NCBI GenBank assembly: GCA_022316685.1 | Contig: JAKJHU010000084.1 | Coordinates: forward strand, 1,373,001 to 1,437,000 | From: Progne subis subis | Taxonomy: Eukaryota > Chordata > Aves > Passeriformes > Hirundinidae | DNA length: 64,000 bases | Reading direction: 5' to 3' | Shown here: positions 11,975 through 22,147 of the stretch, one piece after another | How the letters are laid out: each line of letters begins with the position of its first letter | Position numbering within the stretch: position 1 is the stretch's first letter | Notes under the pieces: model-generated | What the model was told of the DNA's origin: nothing | The model's input: the letters and a program-made list of their open reading frames with translations, nothing else | Database searches by the model: none | Translations under genes and position numbers: made by a program

Positions 11975-12250
11975 GGAGGGCCAAGAGGAGTCTCAATCCT
12001 TTCCTGGATGTGGGAGAATATTGACACGAAAGACGAGGAGAAGGCTTCAGTGCTTAATGTCGTCTTTGCCTCAGTGTTGAACAGCAAAATCAGGCTGGAG
12101 TCCCCATTCCTGAAGGGATTTAAGAGCCATGTGGATGTGGCACTTGGGGGCATAGGCACTATAGTGGTGGCCTTGATCATGTGATGAGTTAACATTTGGA
12201 CTTGATGGTCTTAAAGGTCTTTTCCCACCCAAATGATTCCATGATTCTCA
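11975..12250 (+). mobile_element. internally deleted CR1: ORF2 fragment joined to 3' end
   Basis: 12038-12088 encodes EKASVLNVVFASVLNSK. This resembles the segment just before the reverse transcriptase domain in CR1 ORF2, where family members typically read like EKAEVLNAFFASVF. From about 12094 the sequence is CR1 3' end ('gggatttaagagccatgtgg', 'tggacttgatggtctta', 'aatgattccatgattct'). Most of the reverse transcriptase region is absent. The frame runs open across the join until TGA at 12182-12184. Confidence 0.6.
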
Positions 12251-12837
12251 GGGTCTATTCTGGGTCACGGGTGACTCAGCCTATGCAGAATAAATTCTTG
12301 CTTTTGATAGCTGAAGTTGCACTAACACAGCAAATGTCACACAAGTCAATAAATCCAGGTAATGGAAATGCAGGCAGTTCTCACCTGATGGTTACACGAT
12401 TGCTGTCACAGCCAAACAAGCTCAAACAAATCTCCAGGCAGGCCCAAACTGGCTCAGGAGCCTGTGCTGTCAGCTCAGGATGGACTGCAAGGACTTGCAA
12501 CAATACATTGACTGCTGGACACCACTGCCACTACTCCCTGCTCTGTGCAACGCACCTGGACTGGGGAAAACGAGGCTTTCCTTACCAACTGGGGCAAACC
12601 CAGGGAAGAAGGCACCCAACACAGGCTGTGGATGCAGTGAGGAAGGAGAGGGATCAGCAGGGACAGGAGGGACTGGTTCTGGCAGTGCCATCACTTAATG
12701 ACAGCCCTCAGAGCCCTCAACACAGGCGCTCAGTAACACATGTGGCACTAATGGTGATGCCTTGAGTTCTAGCTGTCATATTTTCAGATTCTGTGCTGCC
12801 TAGGGGTGTAGTTCTGCTGTAGTTCTGGGTGTAGTGT
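12251..12837. other. unassigned G/C-richer sequence upstream of an LTR
   Basis: A 189-codon plus frame (12196-12765) crosses this stretch but matches nothing I recognise. It starts inside a CR1 3' end, so I do not call it a gene. Confidence 0.4.
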
Positions 12838-13016
12838 TAGCTCTCTTCACAGAGCAGGGAGACAAAACAAATCCTTTTCCTGATGAAGACCAAGGACAAC
12901 TTTCAGGCCAAAACCACAAACAGTGGAGGAGTGAAGGGAGAACAAGAAGGATGGGGCCTCACAACCTGAAGCTGTAATTGGACAATTAAACCCCAACATG
13001 CAAATGGCCCAGAACT

Positions 13017-13024
13017 TATAAAAA
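13017..13024 (+). promoter_or_regulatory. TATA-box-like element in the LTR
   Basis: TATAAAAA lies about 115 bp upstream of the AATAAA, as in an LTR U3. Activity cannot be judged from sequence. Confidence 0.45.
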
Positions 13025-13132
13025 TGTAAGACTTTATGACCAGTTGTCCATTTTGTGACCATTCTCAGTCCACCTTGGGTGTAGCCCTGGCCAGGCCCTT
13101 GTCCTGCCCAAGGTGTACCCTAAAAGCCCCTC

Positions 13133-13138
13133 AATAAA
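13133..13138 (+). terminator. polyadenylation signal of the LTR
   Basis: AATAAA in the context 'cctcaataaatacctc', downstream of the TATA-like box and upstream of the presumed U5. Confidence 0.5.
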
Positions 13139-13198
13139 TACCTCTTTTATTCTCTAGCTCTGTCCAGTCTCTGTTCCAGGTCAGCCTTCCCTAAGGCA

Positions 13199-13747
13199 TC
13201 AATGGGAGCCACAGTGGCAGCTGGAGGAGTTCAGTGTCACTCTTATTTTGGACAGCCAACTCCTAAATGACAAGGTTACAATCATAACACACAGCCAGCG
13301 TGGTCCCAGGTCAGTGTGGTCCCAGTCCCACTTCTGACCTCTGCAACATTCACAGAACTCACTCAGTTCCACTCTTTTGTCTCTAAAAATATTAAATTTC
13401 CTACAGAAATTTTTTAAAGACCTGACTTCCATAGTGTTTATTTCAGATCTTATATCTGATTGCAGGTTATGAGTAAAAAGGCTTATTTAATCACAATGAA
13501 ATTTCATGCAATATCATACCACTGTAAGATGATGTCATTCACACAATTCATAAGTACAAGGTCTCTGATATTTTCCTGAATTATTCATAACCAAAGAAAA
13601 TATTTTTCTGATGTTTTAGATCAGTGGATTATTAATTTTGAGAAAAGATGTGTCTCAAATCATTCTGAAAATACTTCTAATTTTATTTGGGCTACACATA
13701 TATGGATATTTCACATGTATCTATATTATATTTATGTGTCATGGCAT
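13199..13747. other. unassigned, A/T-rich in its second half
   Basis: The first ~150 bp could be internal retroviral leader adjoining the LTR, but no primer-binding site is clear. The rest is unique A/T-rich DNA. Confidence 0.35.
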
Positions 13748-13845
13748 GAAGTTGCCAGGGGAGGTTTTGCTGGATATCAGGAAGAAGTCCCTCCCACAAA
13801 GGGTGGTTGGGCACAGAACAGGCTCCCCAGGAATGATCATCGCTC
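13748..13845 (+). mobile_element. short diverged CR1 fragment
   Basis: The plus strand carries 'ttgctggatatcaggaagaa', 'aaagggtggttgggcacag' and 'caggctccccagg', matching the order of the CR1 block that normally reads 'ttggatatcaggaaaaa ... aaagggtggtcaggcactgg ... ggctgcccagg'. Both ends are eroded. Confidence 0.55.
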
Positions 13846-16136
13846 TGAAAATCCCAAAGATATTTCCTTTGCTTCTCTTCATCAAACTGCTCTTCATGGC
13901 CAGGAGGAATCTGCTGAGGTAGCTTTGAATCAACACTTAATAATGAAAAAGATTTGGATTGAACATGCTGCTAAATATTCAGCCTTAAAAGGGTGTCCTC
14001 AAGGCCAGAATGAAATTTCTGATATTTCTCATTCAAAACCTTCCAGACATGTCCTGGTTCCCCACACCGCACCACACAAGGCAACAGCAGCCCAGGACCA
14101 GACCCTGTAAAGTATTTTTCCATCATTTTTTCTGTGAAACAAAGATCATTCCTCCCTTCCTGATTAGTGAACTATCAGTTTATTGGGGTAGGGAGAAAGG
14201 GCTATGTTGAAAGAGTTGGTATTTTTCTGAAAGGTTTTCAGATTCAGGATCAGAAAGATCTTCAAATACCAAGGAGAAAATGTTTTCTTTCCCAGCTCTC
14301 TCTCCTTTTTCATCTTGTTCTTCACTCTACATGTGAGATTTATTTGTCTTCAGTTCAATTTTCTCTAAGCCTCACTCTCCATTTGGTACCCTAAATACAA
14401 TTAAATTTCAATATCCTAAGTGTGAAATGGCATAAAACGATAGAAACAAGATAAAATACACACCTTCAGAACTTTCACTCCTCTGACTGACTCTACTCTT
14501 CCTTCCCCAGTGATAGTAAGACGCTTCCAAATTTATTTTCCAAATTTTGAAAGCTACTGTATATCAGGCTCACTGAACTGCTGAGTGCCCAGGTTTCTTT
14601 AATAGAAAAGGAAACTTTCAAAGACACTCAGACATCCACAGAGGATGGGGAAAGAAAGCAGAGGTTAGAAAAGCAGTTAAAGGAAATTTAAAATAATAAA
14701 ATAAGAAAGATAATATTAAGGAAAGTGGAAAGAGTGGGAGAAGAATTACTCCAGCTCTTCTCCCCGGAGGAAGCTGGTAGTAGAGTAGAAATAATCTATA
14801 ATGGAAAGGTGTGTTCACATTTTTAATGAAATGTAAAAGCAGAAAAGTAAGTAATAAAAAATAATTAGACGTGTGGAAAACACAAGCTGCAAGGACACAT
14901 TAAGAGAGTCAAGGTTGCCTAGACAAGGAGAAACTAAAGGAAGGTGTGGGAACAGTCAGCAAACATGCAACAAGCTGCAAAAATCAGGAAAAATGTATTT
15001 TCTGAGGTGAAAAAGCCAAGAGTAATGGGCTTAATCTGCAGCCGGGGATAATTAAGTCAGGAAAAAGACAAGGAAACATTGGTGAAGACATTACGAAGAC
15101 AGCATCCTTGGTGGTATTTCTTTCTCTTAAAGTACTGAATTTCAGCCTAGTGAAGTCTCTGTCAGCCTTATTTTCTGTGATTCTCTCAACAAGGACATGA
15201 AATGTGTTTATAATGCAAAATGTTCCATCTGATTCGAGGGACCTTCTTTCCTTAAATATTTCTTTTCCAAGCCTGGTAACCTAAGACTACATTTTCCTTC
15301 CTAAAACCTCTAAAAGCAACCTCTGTCCAGTTTTTTTTCTGGAAGGAGCTTGGATGCTGCCCAGCTGGGAGGGGCCAAAGCTGAGAAGTTTAAATATCCC
15401 TAGTTGACACTTGATGCCTTTTTGGCCAGTTTGAGTTTCTCACTTTCCATGCTGATGCATTCCAGAATAATCAGTGCTGCTGGGGCAATGTTACACCAGG
15501 AAAGAGAAGGAAAACTTCCCAACCCTAGATTTTAGCAAAAAGCTTTTTGGTTTTTTTTTTTTAACAGTTTAGTGAGCAGGTTAACAGCTGCTCAAGAAAT
15601 ATAAAATGTGGTTTTATTCAACAGTCAGTGAAAGAAAACAGCCTCAACACTCCCACCTAGGCAAGGCTGAGAGGATGGTGTTGTTCCATAGGACCATTGC
15701 TAATAATGTGATATTTCTCTGCTGTAGGTTTAGCTTTGGCTCTTGTATATCATCATTATGTGCAGCATAAATGAAGATCTTTGACCAAATACACAATTTT
15801 ATGTCTATTTCAGAACAAATAGAAGTTTTTTAATCACTGTGCAACAACCCAATTAAAGCATGACAGGATATACTGACAGCTGGCACATGGAAATATGAGA
15901 CCTCATTTGAGTATATCAGTTTTTAAATACTTGTTAATTCTGAAGAACACTTTGAGCTTGGCTGAGGGAGTGGAAAAAAGGAACAAACACTTTCTGTAAA
16001 TAAAGAAATGTCAGGAAAAAAATATATATATATCTACAATGAGACTTACCAATTTATCAATTTTCCGTGGAATATTTTACTTTCCTTATCGTCAGTATCA
16101 CAGTGCAAGCTGCACTAACAGTGAATGTCAAAGAAC
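13846..16136. other. unassigned unique sequence, 2.3 kb
   Basis: 14640-15080 is purine-rich on the plus strand without a regular unit. A T run lies near 15551-15562 and a short (AT)n at 16021-16033. No gene or known repeat family is recognised. Confidence 0.45.
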
Positions 16137-16163
16137 TTTTTTTTTTTTTTTTTTTTCCCCCCC
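16137..16163. repeat. poly(T)/poly(C) tract
   Basis: About 20 T followed by about 7 C. Confidence 0.85.
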
Positions 16164-16392
16164 ACCAATGTCTTCCTGTTGGGCATAATTCTCAGCCTTA
16201 ATAAAAGCAAAGCAAAAAAGAAAACCTCATCGCTCATAAAGAGTCCCACAGCTCCATTGGAATCATATTCATTGTACTGCCACCTTCTCAAGTTTGCTGG
16301 TTGTGCCCTGGAGAACGTCTCTAACCCAGCAGTGAGCATTTGTTCACATCCATCTGGGAGCTAAAGGCTGTTGGTTCAGAAAACTTCCTTCA

Positions 16393-16592
16393 TGGAATCA
16401 CAGAATATCCTGAGCTGGAAGGGACCCATGAGGATCATCCAGTCCAGCCCCTGGCCGTGCTCAGACAACCCCACCCTGTGCATCCCTGGGAGCGCTGTCC
16501 AAACTCTCCTGGAGCTCTGGCAGCCCTGGGGCCGTGCCCATTCCCTGGGGAGCCTGGGCAGTGCCCAGCACCCGCTGGGGAAGAACCTTTCA
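16393..16592 (-). mobile_element. CR1 fragment, subfamily with GGAAGAACCTTTC
   Basis: Minus-strand CR1. The plus strand shows 'tggaatcacagaatatcctg', 'gctggaagggacccatgagg', 'ccaccctgtgcatccctgg' and 'agcactgtccaaac'-like blocks, ending at 'ctggggaagaacctttc'. It is the same subfamily as 55701-55930 and the plus copy at 6028. Confidence 0.85.
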
Positions 16593-17594
16593 AAGTGACA
16601 TCACACAGAATATTTGGGTGCTGCCCAGAAATCAGCCTGATGTCTGTAGCTCAACCATGACTTTACTTCTTGGTGGTTTGTTATGGCTTACCTTCCACTT
16701 ATTTCATATTTTGCTGGCTGGAAGTGCAGCATCTCCCAGAAGTGTTCTGAGGCACCTGCAATATTTTGCTGCCTAATGCTTAAACTGCCACTTGCTCAGA
16801 AGTCTACAGTGAATTGTAGCTTTATAGAGGGCTGGGGTCCACATTATCAATACTCCATTTGCCCCCCCAGAAGAGAGCTGTTTAATATTAATTTACTATT
16901 TAACCAGATGATCCTTTCCTTTTATTTAAAAAAAGACATTTCCCCTGATAGCAAAGTTCATTCCTGTTGCTGAGCCAGGCTGAGGAAAACTGTGTTTTAC
17001 CCAGACTCATTCCAAACCACTTGGGCTAAATTTAGCCTTGTAAATTTGTCTATCTCCTGAAATAAAGCCAAGTGCCACAGAATTGTTTGTATCTGCGCTA
17101 AATCTGTGTTCCACTCTCCAAATCTTTAGCCACAGCTAAAGAGCCAGTGGGACACTGATCCCAGTGCTGACTTCACCATGCTTGGCAAGGCTGGGGACGC
17201 TCCCTGGGGCCTTCAGACAGATCATCCCAGGGTCAGAGGAATGAACACTACAGACAACCCCATTCAGTGAGGATCAGCAATCCCTGTCTCCTTTTCTGCG
17301 GATTAAACAGTAGTTAATGCTACCTAATGTATTTATTAATGTTTTAAATTCTTCTTTAAAATTCTCTCCTTTATTGCCATGGCTAAACTCATTTATTCTT
17401 GAGCATCCTTCATGCAACAGGATCAGCAGCAGCAGGAGCAAGGCTTTCTCAAGGCTTTCTCTCTCTGTTAGGATTAGCTCTCAGGGAGGTGGCAGAAATT
17501 TTGGACTCACACTCATTATACATTATACCTGAACAAATCCTGGAAAGTTAGCAGGGGAAGGTACATGGCTTCCTCTCAACCTGTCTCTCCAGCC

Positions 17595-17595
<1 letters not shown>
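16593..17595. other. unassigned sequence
   Basis: No recognisable gene, RNA or transposon. Short frames only. Confidence 0.4.

Positions 17596-17626
<31 letters not shown>
17596..17626. repeat. poly(A), 31 bp
   Basis: An uninterrupted run of 31 A. No upstream retroposon body is recognised. Confidence 0.95.
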
Positions 17627-17627
<1 letters not shown>

Positions 17628-17714
17628 AAAATCACCACCCAAATTCAAACAAATTCCAATAGCATTTCAACCACTCTTGGAGATAAATAAAATACTATTT
17701 TTTGTCTTCATCTA

Positions 17715-17719
<5 letters not shown>

Positions 17720-17763
<44 letters not shown>
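17720..17763. repeat. poly(T), 44 bp
   Basis: An uninterrupted run of 44 T, 93 bp after the poly(A) run. Confidence 0.95.
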
Positions 17764-17764
<1 letters not shown>

Positions 17765-18853
17765 AGATATATGTTATGCGCAGCTACAATTCCAGAAACA
17801 GAGGGATTCAAATAAAACCCTTCATTTCATTTATTGTATTTGCTGCAAACACGGACTTCTGTGGTGCTAATTAGTATTTACATCAATGAAAATCAAACTG
17901 GATTCTAAGATCATATCAGTCAATGAAGATTTATTTAACTTGAGGAGTTCTGGCCTGGTATCAGAAGGCATTAATCATTTATGTTTCCTCATGGGTTGAA
18001 AGATGTGCCTCCCACTGCTGCACTGCTGCGTGGACAACCAGAACTGATTCACACTCAGAATAAATACACACAGTTGGCTTTATTTAGCAAACTGGTTCTG
18101 ATTTCTGACCCTTTTTTACAACAGATCAACACAGTTTTCTCTTTTAATGGGGAGTTAAGTGACATCCTCAGGTGTTACAGAGTGACACTGACAATATTGC
18201 ATAGCTTTCAATGCCCTCTTCAAATCAGAATATTTTTCAGAGGGCACTAATAGGTATCTGATGGAATTTTTTACCTGGCAAAATGTTCTTTTCCTCTTCT
18301 CCATGTTTTTTTCCTGACAATTCATTTAAGACGAGAAATGCTCATTGACATGGAGTTATCCAACAACCAGAGGAAGGCAGGAAAAGGAATTGTCTTGGAG
18401 TCTCCACCAGACCCTGCAGCTGAGGAAAAGGGAAACTCATTTCCTGCTGAATGTTCAGAGCAGAGGGAAAATGATGCAGAGAGAAAACATGAAGTGAAGG
18501 CAGAGCAACACCTGAGCAATAGCTCCTCTCTGTAATTGTCCATTTTACATTCATAAGAAAGTTGTATTTTTTCTCTCTCTCCTGCTGCCTTTTAAGAGTT
18601 TTCTGATGCTAATCCTAAAATCTTTCTCATCTTTTATTGATCATCTCACAGCCATAGCTTTTCTCATTAGGCACCCAAAATCCTGCTATAAACCCAGCAC
18701 ATTCCAGTAAAAAATGCACACATATTTCATGGCCTTCCCTGGTACACACTCACCTGATCCATCAGTGAACATTGTGATAGGGTATTACTTTCAGATCTTT
18801 TTGATGCCTTAAAAAGCTGCAATAACATCAGTAAGTTCAAAATTAAACAAGAT
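17764..18853. other. unassigned sequence
   Basis: No recognised repeat or gene. The frames at 18322-18554 have no family signature. Confidence 0.4.
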
Positions 18854-19377
18854 TTCACAGAATTGTAAAATGAATCATGGAATGGTTTAGGTTGGAAGGC
18901 ACCTTACATCCTTTTCCAGTCCCACCCCATGCCATGGGCAGGAACACCTTCCACTAGCCCAGGTTACGCCAAGCCCCATCCAGCCTGGCCTTGGACACTT
19001 CCAGGGATCCAGGGAGCCACAGCTTCTCTGGGCACCCTGTGCCAGGGCCTCACCACCCTCACAGGGAAGGATTCCTTCTCTCCATCCCGTGGAAACTGTC
19101 TCTCTCCATGTTTCCTGTCGCATCCTTCAGGCACTGCAAGGCCACAGTGAGGTCACCCCAAAGCTTCTCCTCTCCTGGCTGAACTATCCCAGTTCTCCCA
19201 GCCCTTCCTCCCAGCAGAGCTGCTCCATCCCTCTGATCATCCTGGTGCCTCCCCTGGACTCTCTCCAGCAGCTCCAGGTCCCCCCTGTGCTGGGCCCCAG
19301 GGCTGGTTGTGCTCACAGGTGGGGTCTCACCTGAGCACAGAGGCAGAGGGGCGGAACCCCATCCCGAATCCCATCTT
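18854..19377 (-). mobile_element. CR1 copy, about 520 bp, minus strand
   Basis: From the tail end 'ttcacagaattg' and 'tcatggaatggtttagg' through 'ccatgccatgggcagg', 'ccagcctggccttggacac' and 'cacagcttctctgggcacc', to 'tggggtctcacctgagcac'. It belongs to the same subfamily as the plus copy at 10865-11430 and shares a 93-bp identical segment with it in inverted orientation. It lacks the stretch around 'gagtgacaggacaatgggg' found in the other copy. Confidence 0.92.
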
Positions 19378-20429
19378 TTCTCTTTCCTTACTGATCCTTG
19401 CAGTGAATGTTGGTGTATTCCCATATATTCCCATTCACACATCCTCCAAATAGCACTCGGATCATTGTCTAAAATCAAGTTTAGGGGGAAATCTGCCTGG
19501 AATTGCACAGCCACAGAGAAACCTCCTTCTGAACACGAGGCTGAATTCAGTCATCACATCTGGTCCTATCCAGTTATATCCCTACCCCTCCACACAAAAT
19601 CCTTCCTTCTCTAACTGCCAGCTTGCATGACACTGCAATCATTCTGGGAAACAGAAAGAATTAAAAACCCAATTTTTTTATTCCAAGAAGCTGAAAAAAC
19701 ATTTTTGGCTGCACTGAATAGACTGAGATAGGAGTTAGAGAAGCTCTCTTGATCCACAGGTCTGAATGAGGCACAGCTTGGCACCAACTGATCCCCAAAC
19801 CTTGGATGGCAGGACACACAATCCTGCTGGGAAGTCTGATGGCAACAACCAGAAGCTCATCTTGTGCCTGCTGGAGTTCCTTCATTTTATCCACTTGGCT
19901 TGTGACGTTCACAGTGCTCAAAAGGAAAAATACCTGCTTAAAATTTGGTAAAAAACTTGTGATTGAAATTGTATTTGCTGGAGTTTTTGTTAATGCTTCT
20001 ACCTGAAGTAACCGGTGTAGAGGAAATGCCATATGGATGAAATCCACTTTCTCCTTATTGTTAGAGCCTTTGGCTGGTTATTATGTAAACAGCTTAATAA
20101 ATACACGTAATAGGAATGGTCTGGCTGAGTCACTTGGCCAGGCAGGAGAAGGACTGTGCTGGTTTGGAGAGCTGTCACAGCTGTTGCTAAGCAAACTGGC
20201 AAAATCCCGTATGTCTCCCCTCCAGCAGCCAGTGACACCAAATCCCAGCAACGTGCATTCACCTGGCCTGTGGAAAAAAGAACCAAACACATGCAGGAGA
20301 CCTGGAATACCTGCTGGGATGCCTGGCTGCAGAATACACAGCTGAATACACATATTTGATGTCAAGTTTTGTAGCCCAAGTTTTTGGAAATGTTTGCCTG
20401 TTGCAGCTAGCCCAATGAAGCCACAGAAC
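19378..20429. other. unassigned sequence
   Basis: Frames up to 166 codons overlap on both strands here, but they run into the neighbouring CR1 copies and show no family motif. No gene is called. Confidence 0.4.
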
Positions 20430-20843
20430 AGATCCAAGGGCTGGACCCCCTCTGCTCTGGAGCCAGGCTGGGAGAACTGGGGATGTTCTTCTCTCTGGAG
20501 AAGAGAAGGCTTCAGAGAGACCTCAGAGCCCCTGCCAAGGCCTAAAGGGGCTCCAGGAGAGCTAGAGGGGACTTGGGACAAGGAATGGAGGGACAGGACA
20601 CAGGGAATGGCTTCCCACTGCCAGAGGGCAGGGATGGATGGGAGATTGGTGAGGAATTATTCCTCATGAGAGTGGGGAGGCGCTGGCTCAGGGTGGTTGC
20701 CCCTGGATCCCTGGAATTGTCCAAGGCCAGGCTGGATGGGGCTTGGAGCAGCCTGGGCTAGTGGAAGTGTCCCTGCCCATGGCAGGGGTGGGACTGGATG
20801 GGCTTTAAGGTCTTTTCCAACCCCAACCATTCTATGATTCTAT
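20430..20843 (+). mobile_element. CR1 copy with complete 3' end
   Basis: Plus-strand CR1: 'cctaaaggggctccaggag', 'ggcttcccactgccagagg', 'cccctggatccctggaattg', 'tccctgcccatggcagggg', 'gggctttaaggtcttttcca' and the tail 'accattctatgattcta'. It is the same subfamily as 6505-6783 and is 5'-truncated. Confidence 0.92.
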
Positions 20844-21941
20844 TTGTCCAAGGAAAAGCTCACCCCAGAAGGAACTGCTCCTCCCTACCCTCAGCCACAG
20901 AAACCAGAGACACCAAACCATGAGGGTTTGTTTTTTTTTCCCCAGACATTGTGAGAGATTTTTTGAAACCCACTGAAGTCGGTAAAAGAAATTATTTTAA
21001 GAAGTGAGGAGAGTTCAAAGAGCTCTTTTATCAACACTCTAATTAAGGATCTACCCTTATTATCATGTAGAAGAGCCTCAGTCCATAGCCCATTATAAAT
21101 GAGGTGGTTGCACTTAGTAAGTGATTGTCTTGGATATTTGCTGGCAACTAGGAAGAAAAGGAGCAATAACAAATATGAGTGAGATATAATACCTGTGTCA
21201 AAAAAGGCTTTGAGATTTTAAAATATTCCTTTAGACTGGTGCCTGGCTAATGTTTGGTGTTTTTTAGGTTTTTGTTCTGTTTTTGGGTTTTTTTTCATTT
21301 TTACACAATAGGCCCCTCCTCAAAAAAAAGTTACAATTGAAGTAAACATATAAAATAAGACCTTGTTGTCTGTCCACCTGAACAAGAGAAGGGACCATTA
21401 AGGCAAGGGAAAGCTTTTTATTTACCTGGCTGGGCACAGGGCAGCTGAGAATTCCCTGTCTTGAGAAGTATCTCATATCTCAGACTGCACCTGAGGATTT
21501 ATCCCTTATATATTTCTATCCCTGCACAGTGCTGCTCCTACCCATGCAGAAATAAATCTCCCCTTCCTTTTCTTCCCAGACAGCCTCTCCTCAGCAGTAT
21601 ATTCTTTACTCTTGTAGGGAATCTGAGGGATTTACCTGGATGTTTCGGCCTTTCAGGATTGAGACTGTTTGAAAAACTGAAGGGACAAATTTGTTGAATG
21701 TATTAACCCCCTGGTCTGTCTCCAGGATGGTCCCAATCTGTGCAAAACCATGGGATTAAATAGACACAACCTTGAAGGGCATTTTGCCCACACAAGAATA
21801 ACCTTCTAGAGTGGTTCTTGTGGTCCCAAAATTCCCGTGAGCAGCTGACTCCCCATTCTAATCTGGGAGCAAGGACTGAACCAAGGCAGGACTTGGCTGA
21901 GGAAGCAGTGAAGAAAGACAAACCACACAACATCCAAAAGG
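20844..21941. other. unassigned sequence
   Basis: A short G/T-rich patch lies at 21258-21300. No recognised repeat family or gene. Confidence 0.4.
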
Positions 21942-22147
21942 ATGTGGTTTGTTGTTTTGGTTTTGTTTTGGGGTTTTGGGGTTTTTTTTTTGGTTTTTTT
22001 TTGTTTGTTTGGGTTTGGGTGGTTTTTTTGGGTTTTTTTTTTGGGGGGGGGTGTTGTTGTTGTTTGTTTTTGTTTGGGTTTTTTGTGTTTTTTGTGGGTT
22101 TTTTGTTTATTTGTTTTGGGTTTTTTTTGTTTTGTTTTTTGGGGTGG
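21942..22147. repeat. G/T-rich tract with long G and T runs
   Basis: About 205 bp with a plus strand made almost only of G and T, including G4T4-like stretches near 21970-21990 and a run of nine G at 22043-22051. Frames up to 164 residues on either strand are composition artefacts. Confidence 0.9.

Larger units (their letters stand above)
12838..13198 (+). mobile_element. LTR of an endogenous retrovirus
   Basis: A TATA-like TATAAAAA at 13017-13024 is followed by AATAAA at 13133-13138, about 115 bp later, then a short U5-like stretch ending near CA at 13197-13198. The order promoter, poly(A) signal, U5 on one strand is that of an LTR, and the sequence resembles LTRs dispersed in passerine genomes. 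The 5' edge is uncertain and no target duplication was found. No viral protein-coding region is recognised next to it. Confidence 0.65.

Noticed and set aside
12196..12765. 189-codon plus frame
   Set aside because: It begins inside a CR1 3' end and runs into sequence upstream of an LTR, with no family motif or splice evidence.
19059..19514. 151-codon minus frame resembling a conserved protein
   Set aside because: Its conservation with the frame at 10752-11393 is explained by both being copies of one CR1 subfamily.
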